DNA of 33,997 nucleotides from an uncultured Luminiphilus sp. (GTDB taxonomy: Bacteria > Pseudomonadota > Gammaproteobacteria > Pseudomonadales > Halieaceae). Every line of letters begins with the position of its first letter. Position 1 is the stretch's first letter. The notes below the pieces were generated by a model, which ran no database searches, had not been told where the DNA came from, and saw only the letters and a list, made by a program, of their open reading frames with translations. The stretch covers positions 1 to 33,997 of the forward strand of contig CAJQLP010000213.1 in the NCBI GenBank assembly GCA_905479205.1, in the 5' to 3' direction. The translations under genes were made by a program, and so were the position numbers. This document shows positions 1 through 7,912 of this stretch, in pieces.

Positions 1-638
1 GGCACCGCGACAGCTATGCCTCCGCTTTTAGCGACCCCATAACTCTCTTCAAAAGCAGCAAGATTAGCTTGCGCTCCTTTTCCTGAGCCAACAATGTCGA
101 GAAATACTGATTTCTCGAAAGGCAGCACTTCAGCACCAGCAATCGCTCCGAATAGCCCAGCGGAGATCACTGTTCCATGGCGCTTCACGAGCTCATTGAT
201 ATCAAAACGGACGAATCGCTGAGTGTAGCGCTCCGCTAAATCAAGAATAACGGCGGTGTCTATAGTGCCGTCTGTTGTCGCGCTCTTTTCACTAATATCG
301 AAGACACGATGATCGGAAGAAATGAGTGTTGTGCGGCCTGGTGAAATAAAACCTCGACTCAACATGCGGCCGGCTTCCGCAATCTCCGATGTCACTGCAA
401 TATCGATATCACCTTGCGCAGGGAATAAGGACATCACAGGAGCAGGGACATCTGACTCGCGCTGAATAAACTCGAGATAGTAAATCGTCGCACCCGTGCG
501 CTGTGCCACACCGGCCAGCGACGTGCTCTGGCAGTGCCAGCCGCTACGGTCGGCCGCATCGATCAACCAATTCGTCAGAACACCACCGCCCTCGCCTCCG
601 AGGGCCGCAATCAGCATATTAGTCGTTCGCGTTGTCAC
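1..638 (-). CDS. iorB: Indolepyruvate:ferredoxin oxidoreductase beta subunit (partial)
   Basis: This is the first ~212 codons of a minus-strand gene that runs off the left edge, so its C-terminus is missing. It opens with GTG at 638 and reads MTTRTTNMLIAALGGEGGGV, the glycine-rich N-terminus of the gamma domain of 2-oxoacid:ferredoxin oxidoreductases. The frame stays open to position 1. The start overlaps the iorA stop by 4 bp (GTGA), which indicates translational coupling and a two-subunit enzyme. In the family, IorB pairs with the thiamine-diphosphate subunit IorA to convert arylpyruvates (indolepyruvate, phenylpyruvate) to acyl-CoA, passing electrons to ferredoxin. Proteobacterial versions of this beta subunit are usually around 500 residues, so less than half is visible. 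The exact 2-oxoacid used cannot be told from the sequence. Confidence 0.85.
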   Translation of the reverse strand, partial: MTTRTTNMLIAALGGEGGGVLTNWLIDAADRSGWHCQSTSLAGVAQRTGATIYYLEFIQRESDVPAPVMSLFPAQGDIDIAVTSEIAEAGRMLSRGFISPGRTTLISSDHRVFDISEKSATTDGTIDTAVILDLAERYTQRFVRFDINELVKRHGTVISAGLFGAIAGAEVLPFEKSVFLDIVGSGKGAQANLAAFEESYGVAKSGGIAVAV

Positions 639-2821
639 AGGCGCGACTCCATCTGTCGAGCAACGTCGCGCCTGCGCCACCACTGGCTAAAGCGCTGTCG
701 CCACTGGGACTTAACGGCATCAAAACGGCTGGGGTTATAAACTAGATCAATACGTGAAAACGATGGACACAATACGGCACTGTGAACATTGGTACCGCAT
801 ACGCCACAGCCTACGCAGCTATTGTCGACGTAGGACACAGGATCGACTCTTAGAGGATCGGGGTTTTCTTTGATTGTCAGCGACGGGCATCCTGACAGCC
901 TTACACAGCCGTGATCGCCGGTACACGTCTGCGGATCCACGTAAAAACGGGCTCTGTCTACCCGTGCGCCATCACTAATGGCTTTTTTCAGCAATGGCTT
1001 GACCCGCCGCTGACGATTAAGCATGCATTCGCCTTCTGCGATGATCACCTTCAGGCCGGGTGCTTTTGTCGTTAACGCAGCGCGGAGAGTATTTTTCATT
1101 ACCTCGATGTTGTAGCTACTAATGGTGCGTATCCATTTAACACCGGCGCCTTTACAGGCATCTTCAATGCTCTGCCAGTCGTGTCGCTTTGGCGCCTCGG
1201 AATCGATGGTCGAAGCAATTAAATTTGGCTCAACCAATGAGGGAATATCTTGTCCTCCCGTAGCCGCTGAATAGCCATTATCGATGATAACGAGTAAGCC
1301 GTCGTGGCCGTTGAAGACGGCGCTCGTTACGCCGCTGCTCAATCCGTTATGCCAGAACCCTCCATCGCCCATAATACTGATTGCTTTGTGGGGCAGCGTG
1401 TGGCGCATGCCTGAGGAGCTCGCCAATGACAAGCCATAGCCCATAATAGTATTGCCAAGATTAAAGGGCGCTGCTGTGGCAAACGAGTGGCATCCAATGT
1501 CCGATGAAATATGAAAAGGCCCTAATTCTTCCTGAACCTGTTTTACTGCAGAAAAAATAGGTCTTTCTGGGCAGCCTGTGCACAGACCCGCCGGGCGCGG
1601 TGGCAACTCCTCCATTAGCACCGCAATGTCGTCATCGTTTAACGGCGTCTCCAGTGCGAGAACCTCGTCCAAACTCAGTGCAAGCGGAACAGTTGTTTGT
1701 TTCGATGCGAGAACGAAGCGCGTAATACCCTCGAGCATGACCTGCCCGGTATACTCCCCTGCCATAGGCATAACGTCTTTACCGTACAGACGCGTTTGCA
1801 CGTCGGCGCGCCTCAACGCTGTTTGAATGCCCTGCTCAATGTATTCAGGCTGCCCTTCTTCCAGCACGAGTACTTGCTCCTTGCCTGCGCAAAACGCGAC
1901 CAGTTCATCGGGTACCAGTGGGTAAGCCACGTTTAGACAATAGATAGGAATGTCAGTATCACCGTGGACAGTGGCCAATCCCTGCCGCTGTAGCGCTCGA
2001 ATGACACTATTATAGGAGCCGCCGCAGGTAATTATGCCTAGTCCCTGATGCTTACCGAGAAATAACTCGTTGAGCTTCTCACGCTTAATAAACTCAATAG
2101 CCTCCGGTAGTCGCTTAGCAATTTTTTCCCGCTCCTGCTCATACACAAAGGGTGGCAGGATAATTTTCTCCGGCTCACGTTGCGGAGTTACAGGGTTATC
2201 CGAGTTAAACGAGGGGGGAAGATTGTCGCGTGCCGTGAACTCTCCGGTAACGTGGCAGCCACGAATGCGCATCATATAGAAAATGGGGGTATTCGACGCT
2301 TCCGACAGCTCAAAACCTTTCTCTACCATATCGACAATACTAGTGAGATTAGGTCGCGGATCGAGCAGCCACATCTGAGCTTTCATCGCAAAGGCATAGC
2401 TGCGCTCCTGCATAATGCTCGAGCCTTCGCCGTAGTCCTCGCCAACAATAACCATCGCGCCGCCAGTGACGCCGCTCGACGCTAGGTTAGACAGTGCGTC
2501 AGACGCGACATTGGTGCCCACGGTAGACTTCCAAGTGACTGCACCGCGCAAAGGATAATTAACGGACGCCGATAGCATCGCCGCCGCCGTTGCCTCAGAA
2601 CCGCTAGCCTCAAAATGCACGCCAAGCTCACCTAAAATATCTTGGGCATCGTTCAAGACGTCCATTAAGTGGGAAATGGGCGAACCCTGGTACCCACCGA
2701 CATAACTAACGCCGGACTGAAGCAGCGCTTTGGTTATGGCAAGAATACCCTCGCCTTTAAAGGTCTCTCCCGCTCCAGCGCGCAACTTTTCAACTTCTTC
2801 AGTAAACGAACGTTCAGCCAT
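635..2821 (-). CDS. iorA: Indolepyruvate:ferredoxin oxidoreductase alpha subunit
   Basis: This 728-residue cytoplasmic enzyme subunit catalyses oxidative decarboxylation of a 2-oxoacid (typically indolepyruvate or another arylpyruvate) to acyl-CoA. The N-terminal pyrimidine-type domain has the YVGGYQGSPISHLMD region and the HFEASGSEATA stretch with the probable cofactor Glu. LCTGCPERP lies near residue 413 and the thiamine-diphosphate motif GDGGFWHNG near 483. A ferredoxin-like C-terminus (about 632-685) has a loose Cys-x5-Cys-x5-Cys set, then Cys-x2-Cys-x2-Cys-x7-Cys, so at least one Fe-S cluster is likely. The first Cys set has unusual spacing. The gene is coupled to iorB downstream (GTGA overlap), and its ATG overlaps the stop of a small upstream frame (TAATG). 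IorAB may activate an aromatic or dicarboxylic 2-oxoacid in the neighbouring catabolic island; that link is inference. Confidence 0.93.
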   Translation of the reverse strand: MAERSFTEEVEKLRAGAGETFKGEGILAITKALLQSGVSYVGGYQGSPISHLMDVLNDAQDILGELGVHFEASGSEATAAAMLSASVNYPLRGAVTWKSTVGTNVASDALSNLASSGVTGGAMVIVGEDYGEGSSIMQERSYAFAMKAQMWLLDPRPNLTSIVDMVEKGFELSEASNTPIFYMMRIRGCHVTGEFTARDNLPPSFNSDNPVTPQREPEKIILPPFVYEQEREKIAKRLPEAIEFIKREKLNELFLGKHQGLGIITCGGSYNSVIRALQRQGLATVHGDTDIPIYCLNVAYPLVPDELVAFCAGKEQVLVLEEGQPEYIEQGIQTALRRADVQTRLYGKDVMPMAGEYTGQVMLEGITRFVLASKQTTVPLALSLDEVLALETPLNDDDIAVLMEELPPRPAGLCTGCPERPIFSAVKQVQEELGPFHISSDIGCHSFATAAPFNLGNTIMGYGLSLASSSGMRHTLPHKAISIMGDGGFWHNGLSSGVTSAVFNGHDGLLVIIDNGYSAATGGQDIPSLVEPNLIASTIDSEAPKRHDWQSIEDACKGAGVKWIRTISSYNIEVMKNTLRAALTTKAPGLKVIIAEGECMLNRQRRVKPLLKKAISDGARVDRARFYVDPQTCTGDHGCVRLSGCPSLTIKENPDPLRVDPVSYVDNSCVGCGVCGTNVHSAVLCPSFSRIDLVYNPSRFDAVKSQWRQRFSQWWRRRDVARQMESRL

Positions 2822-3024
2822 TACCCGTGCATTCCTCGTGCAAAATAAGTGGTCACAATACCTGCTTCAACAGAGTGTGTCCGGCAGCACCACAATCGGA
2901 TTCTCCGATAACAGGGTCCTACTGAGACAGGGTTCTCGGATGAGAGTGTTGCGCATAAATCGACAATGCGAGCCAAGCTTGATGCGTGTTCAAGAGGCAG
3001 CACTGCGAATTGCTTTAGACTCAT
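2821..3024 (-). CDS. Possible small upstream ORF coupled to iorA (67 aa, unknown)
   Basis: The 359 bases between iorA and the RidA-family gene contain this open minus-strand frame and the operator at 3126-3145; nothing else is recognised there. An ATG at 3024 is preceded by AAGGA with about 8 bases of spacing, and the frame ends exactly on the iorA start (TAATG), an arrangement typical of coupled translation. The predicted peptide begins MSLKQFAVLPLEHASSLARI and is rich in Cys and Arg in its second half. I recognise no family. The frame stays open upstream to 3069 with other possible starts. It may be a real small protein, a translated leader that sets iorA translation, a remnant of a broken gene, or chance. 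Confidence 0.3.
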   Translation of the reverse strand: MSLKQFAVLPLEHASSLARIVDLCATLSSENPVSVGPCYRRIRLWCCRTHSVEAGIVTTYFARGMHG

Positions 3025-3125
3025 GATGTATATCCTTGCTACCCGATGATACTTGCTAACCATATTCAAATAAGGTCGATGAAACCAGCGAGTTTTCCCG
3101 TCGCTATCGGCATTGGGTATGGATA

Positions 3126-3148
3126 ATATTTTAAACCTAAAATATAAT
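3126..3148 (+). promoter_or_regulatory. Palindromic operator overlapping a -10 box, RidA gene promoter
   Basis: A perfect 8-bp inverted repeat, ATATTTTA-AACC-TAAAATAT, spans 3126-3145. Its right arm overlaps a consensus TATAAT at 3143-3148, 32 bases before the RidA-family start. No strong -35 box is seen at the right distance. The central 16 bases (3128-3143) recur identically at 4119-4134. The size and symmetry suit a dimeric repressor of MarR or TetR type, and its position on the -10 box suggests repression. The regulator gene is not visible in this window. Confidence 0.6.
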
Positions 3149-3180
3149 CGCAGTTAACACGAATGTAAACGGAGAATGAC

Positions 3181-3573
3181 ATGCATCAGACCCTACTGCC
3201 AGAAGGCTGGACGCGGCCACGAGGCTACGCCAACGGTATTCTCGCACAGGGCACTAAACACATTTTTTGCGGCGGCCAGATTGGCTGGACCGACAAAGAA
3301 GTGTTCGAATGCACTGATTTCGTTGGCCAGTTCCGTCAGGCTTTACTGAACGTGTTTGCCGTTCTCGAAACCGGTGGAGCCGGTCCAGAGCACATGACGC
3401 GCATGACGTGGTATATCACCGACCGGGACCAATACCTCGCCCATCTCACAGAGATCGGAGCAACTTACCGTGACATCATGGGTAAGAACTATCCGGCAAT
3501 GAGCGTCGTCGTTGTGTCAGCGCTCGTTGAGGCCGCGGCGCTTGTTGAGATCGAAGTCACTGCCGTGCTTTAA
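3181..3573 (+). CDS. RidA-family (YjgF/UK114) protein, Arg-lacking subtype
   Basis: A 130-residue protein of normal RidA length, with the N-terminal LLPEGWTRPRGYANG region, GGQIGW in the middle and the C-terminal ALVEIEVTAVL strand. RidA proteins are cytoplasmic trimers that hydrolyse enamines/imines; relatives include RutC and 2-aminomuconate deaminase. The Arg that binds the substrate carboxylate in true RidA (E. coli Arg105, in PARS) is Met107 here (NYPAMSVV), which places it outside the canonical imine-deaminase group (Rid4-7-like). The ATG at 3181 has GGAGA upstream. It lies behind the operator at 3126-3145 and is convergent with the MaoC gene. The last 21 bases, stop included, are duplicated in tandem. 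A role as deaminase or hydrolase in the local catabolic pathway is inferred. Confidence 0.9.
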   Translation: MHQTLLPEGWTRPRGYANGILAQGTKHIFCGGQIGWTDKEVFECTDFVGQFRQALLNVFAVLETGGAGPEHMTRMTWYITDRDQYLAHLTEIGATYRDIMGKNYPAMSVVVVSALVEAAALVEIEVTAVL

Positions 3574-3594
3574 GAAGTCACTGCCGTGCTTTAA
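3553..3594. repeat. Perfect 21-bp tandem duplication spanning the RidA gene stop
   Basis: GAAGTCACTGCCGTGCTTTAA occurs twice back to back (3553-3573 and 3574-3594) without mismatch. The first copy holds the RidA-family stop codon. The TTAA at the end of the second copy supplies the stop of the convergent MaoC gene (TTA at 3591-3593 on the plus strand). Before duplication the two genes would have shared one TTAA as overlapping stop codons. Confidence 0.95.
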
Positions 3595-4058
3595 ACAGAG
3601 CCATCAAGCTCTGCAACGCCAAATCGTGTCATAACAAACGTGGTCGTAGTGAGCGTCAGCACATCAATGGCGTTTTGATTCCAAATCCGCACATCGGCTT
3701 TCACAATACCTCGATCGGGCTTTGATGCCGAAGCCCGTGCAACCGTAACCTCGGTAACGCCACTCAGAACGTCATCGGGACGTACGGGTGCTAGCCAGCG
3801 GACTTGGTCAACGCCCGGAGACGTTAAGGTCGCCGTTTCGCCCATATAAGCATCCACAGCCATACGCATAAATATAGCGGTGGTATGCCAACCGCTAGCC
3901 ATCAGCCCACCCACTGCGAGCGTCCGTTCGTGACTCTGCTCGGTATGAAATAGCTGTGGATCGAATTGCACTGCGAAATCAATAATTTCCTGCGCGCCGA
4001 CGCGATAAGGACCGAGATCGAACCGCTGTCCAACAGAAAAATCCTCTAATGCCTTCAC
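3591..4058 (-). CDS. MaoC-family dehydratase
   Basis: A 155-residue single hot-dog-fold protein of the MaoC/hydratase-2-like family. Typical elements are the N-terminal LEDFSVGQRFDLGPYRV, the IIDFAVQFDPQLFHT segment with the hydratase Asp and His, then GGLMASGWHTTAIFMRM and VRWLAPVRPDDVL. Family members hydrate trans-2-enoyl-CoA or related acyl-CoA thioesters in the cytoplasm. It is divergent from the flavin monooxygenase gene and shares with it the promoter region holding the operator at 4119-4134, so co-regulation is likely. It would suit a hydration step after acyl-CoA formation by IorAB or dehydrogenation by the GcdH-like enzyme; the substrate is unknown. Confidence 0.88.
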   Translation of the reverse strand: MKALEDFSVGQRFDLGPYRVGAQEIIDFAVQFDPQLFHTEQSHERTLAVGGLMASGWHTTAIFMRMAVDAYMGETATLTSPGVDQVRWLAPVRPDDVLSGVTEVTVARASASKPDRGIVKADVRIWNQNAIDVLTLTTTTFVMTRFGVAELDGSV

Positions 4059-4088
4059 TGGATGGCCTCTTTGTATTCGCGAAACTAC

Positions 4089-4134
4089 TTGTCAACGCAA
4101 GCATAGCCTGATAAAAACATTTTAAACCTAAAAT
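4089..4134. promoter_or_regulatory. Divergent promoter region with second operator copy
   Basis: The inverted repeat ATTTTA-AACC-TAAAAT at 4119-4134 is identical over 16 bases to 3128-3143. On the plus strand, TTGTCA (4089-4094) and TAAAAA (4112-4117) with 17 bases between form a candidate promoter whose -10 abuts the operator. It lies 61 bases before the MaoC start and 74 before the flavin monooxygenase start, so one bound regulator could affect both. Confidence 0.55.
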
Positions 4135-4207
4135 AACCAAAAACAGAACAAAGGCATACCAGCCCGCCAAAACCATTGACGACTGTAACGTGTACCAAGG
4201 ATTCAGC

Positions 4208-5317
4208 ATGATAACGCCGCCCCCTTCTCCCATGTTCAACGACAACAAACTCAAGCTGGGGATTTTTTCAGCCAACTGCTCTAGTGGGATGGCCGTCACG
4301 AAAGTGTCTGAGCGATGGGATAACAGTTGGGCGAACAACATTGATCTTGTTCGTCAATGCGATGATGCAGGCTTAGAGTTTATGCTCCCCATCGCGCGCT
4401 GGATCGGTTACGGCGGAGAAACTGATTTCCATGGCAATGTCCTCGAAACGATTACGTGGGCGGCTGGCCTCGCCGCCCATTCGAAACGGATACAAGTGTT
4501 CGCTACAGTTCATACGGCGTTCAACCATCCTATTGTCACTGCCAAACAACTAGCCACCCTCGACCAACTTTCTAACGGCCGATTAGGACTTAATGTCGTC
4601 GCGGGCTGGAACAAACCCGAATATGACGCGTTTGGCGTTGACCTACCCTCAAATCACAGCGACCGCTACGCGATGGCGCAAGAGTGGTTCGATTACGTTC
4701 AAAAGCTTTGGAGAGAGGACAAACCTTTCGATTGGCAGGGAAATTTTTATAAGGGCAAGGGTGTTTATAGTCTGCCCCACCCAGCCCAGAGCAGCGTGCC
4801 GGTGCTTAACGCTGCCGCGTCGGAGGAAGGACGCGCATTCGCTATGCGTAATGCCGACTTTTTGTTTACCCCCGTTTTTGATTTTGACCAGGCCTCAGAA
4901 ACAGTCGACGACATTAATATTCGAGCTAAAGCTGTTGGCCGAAACGTAAACGTCCTGACTTTTTCTACGGTCGTTTGCCGCTCCACGCAAGCAGAAGCAG
5001 AAGAGTATCTTGATTACTACGCCAACCAACATGCGGATTGGGAGGCCGTCGACAATTTAATGACTTTACAAGGACTTCATGCCCAGTCGTTTACCAAAGA
5101 GGCTCTGGCCGCATTTCGAGACCGCTTCGCTGCAGGGCACGGAGGTTTTCCACTCGTGGGGACACCCGACCATATCGCCGATCAACTCGAGAAGATGAGT
5201 GCGACGGGAGTGGCAGGGACAACACTTGCATTCGTGGACTACGCTCGAGAATTCCCCTACTTTAGGCAGGAAGTGTTGCCCCGGCTAGAAGCAAGAGGAC
5301 TGCGCGCACCCGCGTAA
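4208..5317 (+). CDS. LLM-class flavin-dependent monooxygenase, RutA-like
   Basis: A 369-residue bacterial-luciferase-fold (TIM barrel) enzyme that uses reduced flavin and O2. Its features follow RutA, the pyrimidine-ring-opening monooxygenase: LGIFSANCSSG at the N-terminus, WIGYGGETDFHGNVLETITW, then QVFATVHTAFNHP, SNGRLGLNVVAGWNKPEYD near residue 135, and RYAMAQEWFDYV. RutA and its relatives attack amide, ester or thioether bonds with an unusual flavin-N5 oxygen adduct. The start at 4208 is preferred because AAGG (4197-4200) lies 7 bases upstream; a GTG at 4190 is in frame but lacks this site. A flavin reductase partner is not visible. No other rut genes are present, although a RutC-superfamily (RidA-like) gene lies 0.6 kb away, so uracil is not implied. 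Confidence 0.88.
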   Translation: MITPPPSPMFNDNKLKLGIFSANCSSGMAVTKVSERWDNSWANNIDLVRQCDDAGLEFMLPIARWIGYGGETDFHGNVLETITWAAGLAAHSKRIQVFATVHTAFNHPIVTAKQLATLDQLSNGRLGLNVVAGWNKPEYDAFGVDLPSNHSDRYAMAQEWFDYVQKLWREDKPFDWQGNFYKGKGVYSLPHPAQSSVPVLNAAASEEGRAFAMRNADFLFTPVFDFDQASETVDDINIRAKAVGRNVNVLTFSTVVCRSTQAEAEEYLDYYANQHADWEAVDNLMTLQGLHAQSFTKEALAAFRDRFAAGHGGFPLVGTPDHIADQLEKMSATGVAGTTLAFVDYAREFPYFRQEVLPRLEARGLRAPA

Positions 5318-5368
5318 CTCTTTTACCCGCGTTGAATTTACTTGTGTTAGACGAACTGTCAGGACTGT

Positions 5369-5385
5369 ATTACATTGCATTACAT
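5369..5385 (+). promoter_or_regulatory. Direct repeat upstream of the TonB receptor gene
   Basis: ATTACAT occurs twice with a 10-base period (5369-5375 and 5379-5385), about 45-60 bases before the receptor start. One-turn spacing is typical of a regulator binding one face of the helix, and the stretch GTAT...ATAC is weakly symmetrical. It does not match the ATTTTA/TAAAAT operator seen elsewhere. No convincing promoter boxes were seen. Confidence 0.25.
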
Positions 5386-5428
5386 ACTAAGAAAAAAATA
5401 ATTCTACCGACATTGTGAGGACTCACCT

Positions 5429-7912
5429 ATGAGACAGCTTCCCTTCCGACCCTCGATGCTTGCGAGTGTTATCGCAGGTCTGACGCTAGCACTTCCCGTA
5501 GCCGCTCAAAGCGTGCTCGAGGAAATTGTGGTGGTTGCTCAAAAACGTGAGCAAAATATTCAAGATGTGCCCATTGCCATTAGTGCCTTTAGCGGCGCTC
5601 AAATGGATGCTCTCGGCGTATCGGAGAGCTTCGATATTGCGGCTTTCGCTCCTGGCGTTCACATTTCAGGCAACTTGGCAGGGCAAAACACCCAATTCTC
5701 AATCCGTGGTGTCACACAAAACGACTTTAATGACATCATTGAAGCGCCCAATGCCGTTTATCTCGACGACGGATATATTGCAGTTGCGCAAGCCCAAACG
5801 TTTGCTGTCTTTGATATCGACCGAGTCGAGATACTCAAAGGGCCTCAAGGCACGCTCTTTGGCCGCAACGCAACCGGCGGCTTAGTGCATTTCCTGTCGA
5901 ATGCCCCTACTTTTGACGAGACAACAGGCTATCTGGACATCGAAGTCGGTCAATATGACGTACCCAACAACGCGAACCGCTTCGTCGTCGAAGGCGCTAT
6001 CGGTGGGCCTCTCAGCGATACCGTCGCTGCACGCGTCGCGTTCCGCCACAGCAAACAAGACGGTTACCTCGAGAACTTGTACACCAATGCCGATCAGCTC
6101 CCCTTCTTGGGTGATCCAGGACCCGGCGCCGGTGCAGATCTGGGGGACGATGACTCAACAGCCGCGCGGCTACGTTTAGCTTTTCAACCCAACGATCAAC
6201 TGCGCATGGATCTGAGTTTGAATTACTCTGAGAGCGAAGTAGCAACAGGGCCTTACCAGAGCAAGTCCACACTAGGTATTGTTCAGGATCACGACGGCAA
6301 CCCGAACACCCCGGCCGAACTGATTAACGTTATCAATACACCGGCTAATGAAACGCGTTTGACTGCACTGCTTGATCAAAATGGCAATGATACGGGCCTC
6401 GATGGGGGTGCTGACATTGAAGATGGCGATCAACTGTTGCCAGGCGGCGGCGGCGGTTTACCCGGGCGCTTTGCACCTGGCGCTGACTTCTTTGGCTATC
6501 TCGACCCCGATGGCGACGATTTCACCTTTTCTGGTGACTTCGCCTTTAAGGATCAAGGTAGTACAGAGAACTCGGGCATCAACTTTAAAGCGGTCTACGA
6601 CCTTAACAACGGTATGACGTTTACGTCGATTACCGATTTCAAACAATATGAAAAACTCCTTTTTATCGACGTTGATTCAGCGCCGGTTAACCAGCTGGCC
6701 AACTACGCGGCCGTCGACGGAGAATCTTTCACTCAAGAATTTAGATTAAGCGGTGAGACGGACAACAGTCGGTGGGTAGCCGGCTTGTACTACCTAAACA
6801 TCGACTCCACATCAGATAATGGCCTGAAAGGACCGCAAGCGTCATTCGCTGATGTGTTTGGCGGAGTGCCCATTGATGTGGGCACAGTTGCTCAACTAGA
6901 AACCGATTCCTACAGTGTCTTTGGTCAATTCGAATACGACCTAACGCCGCAGTTGACGCTAATCGCTGGCTTACGCGCCATGCGTGAGGAGAAAGACTTC
7001 CAGTTAAATTTAGGTGTCGCACCTTCGGAAAGTTCGTTTGTTGTGAACACCTCACCCTGCTTTGCGGGACAGCTTAATGCCTGCTTCCCGGGAACCGGCG
7101 TGCAATACAACGATGACATGTCCGACACCCTATGGGCTGGTAAGCTGCAGTTAAGCTACAACGTTACCGAGGATTTCATGCTCTACGGTGGTGTTAACCG
7201 AGGCGTTAAAGCGGGGAGCTACAACGCACCGCTCTTAGGCGCTTACTTCGGCTCGGGAGGCGACGCTGGATTACCTTATGATGCGGAGGTTTTGACTAGC
7301 TACGAAGGTGGATTCAAAGCCACACTCGGTGACGGCTCAACGCGTATTAACGGTACTGCCTTCTATTATGATTACACTGACTACCAAGCATTTTTGTTTG
7401 TCGGTGTAGGTGGCGTAGTTATTAACAAGGACGCCGATAATTACGGCGTTGAATTGGAAATACAAACCAACCCGGTCGAAGGCTTAGACATTATTTTGTC
7501 GGGTTCCTACTTTGATGCCACGGTGAAAGATGTCGCGCTGCGCAATGGCTCGCCTCTTCCATCTAGCGACGTAGACCCAACCTATGCGCCTGAATTGCAA
7601 GTGACTGGATTGGTTCGCTATGGATTTGATGCCTTCGGTGGACAAATGGCCGTACAAGCTGACGTAAGTTATTCAGACGAGTACTACTACAATCTACGCA
7701 ACTTTGACGCAGATAAATTTCCAAGCTACACCGTGGCTAATGCTCAAGTGAGCTTTGCCCTTAACGATTGGCTCGCGACACTCGCCGTTCGCAATTTGAC
7801 CGACGAGCGCCCAGGAATCCAAGGCTTCGATCTCGCCACCTTGTGTGGCTGTAATGAAGTCGCGTACAAAGCACCCCGCTACTACGCCTTTAGCATCCGC
7901 AAGGATTTCTAA
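5429..7912 (+). CDS. TonB-dependent outer-membrane receptor
   Basis: An 827-residue outer-membrane transporter. It has a signal peptide ending around PVAAQS, a TonB-box-like EEIVVVAQKR at about 32-41, and a plug domain (QDVPIAISAF to about residue 155) with RVEILKGPQGTLFGRNATGG. A 22-strand-type barrel follows and ends in the terminal Phe of SIRKDF. Family members import bulky substrates using TonB/ExbBD energy. A loop around residues 286-365 is rich in Asp and Gly, with DHDGN, DQNGND and DPDGDD motifs that could bind Ca2+. Two Cys pairs, SPCFAGQLNACF and LCGC, may form external disulfides. GAGG is 8 bases before the ATG, and the stop overlaps the next start (TAATG). Its partners suggest uptake of the compound oxidised by the GMC enzyme. 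Confidence 0.95.
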   Translation: MRQLPFRPSMLASVIAGLTLALPVAAQSVLEEIVVVAQKREQNIQDVPIAISAFSGAQMDALGVSESFDIAAFAPGVHISGNLAGQNTQFSIRGVTQNDFNDIIEAPNAVYLDDGYIAVAQAQTFAVFDIDRVEILKGPQGTLFGRNATGGLVHFLSNAPTFDETTGYLDIEVGQYDVPNNANRFVVEGAIGGPLSDTVAARVAFRHSKQDGYLENLYTNADQLPFLGDPGPGAGADLGDDDSTAARLRLAFQPNDQLRMDLSLNYSESEVATGPYQSKSTLGIVQDHDGNPNTPAELINVINTPANETRLTALLDQNGNDTGLDGGADIEDGDQLLPGGGGGLPGRFAPGADFFGYLDPDGDDFTFSGDFAFKDQGSTENSGINFKAVYDLNNGMTFTSITDFKQYEKLLFIDVDSAPVNQLANYAAVDGESFTQEFRLSGETDNSRWVAGLYYLNIDSTSDNGLKGPQASFADVFGGVPIDVGTVAQLETDSYSVFGQFEYDLTPQLTLIAGLRAMREEKDFQLNLGVAPSESSFVVNTSPCFAGQLNACFPGTGVQYNDDMSDTLWAGKLQLSYNVTEDFMLYGGVNRGVKAGSYNAPLLGAYFGSGGDAGLPYDAEVLTSYEGGFKATLGDGSTRINGTAFYYDYTDYQAFLFVGVGGVVINKDADNYGVELEIQTNPVEGLDIILSGSYFDATVKDVALRNGSPLPSSDVDPTYAPELQVTGLVRYGFDAFGGQMAVQADVSYSDEYYYNLRNFDADKFPSYTVANAQVSFALNDWLATLAVRNLTDERPGIQGFDLATLCGCNEVAYKAPRYYAFSIRKDF

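Noticed and set aside
3979-4341. 120-codon minus-strand open frame across the MaoC/flavin monooxygenase promoter region
   Set aside because: It overlaps the starts of two clear genes and the operator; its apparent hydrophobic stretch comes from AT-rich promoter DNA.
3181-5317. Assignment of the RidA/LLM pair as a pyrimidine (rut) operon
   Set aside because: RutB, RutD, RutE, RutF and RutG are absent, and the RidA protein lacks the Arg of canonical RidA enzymes.
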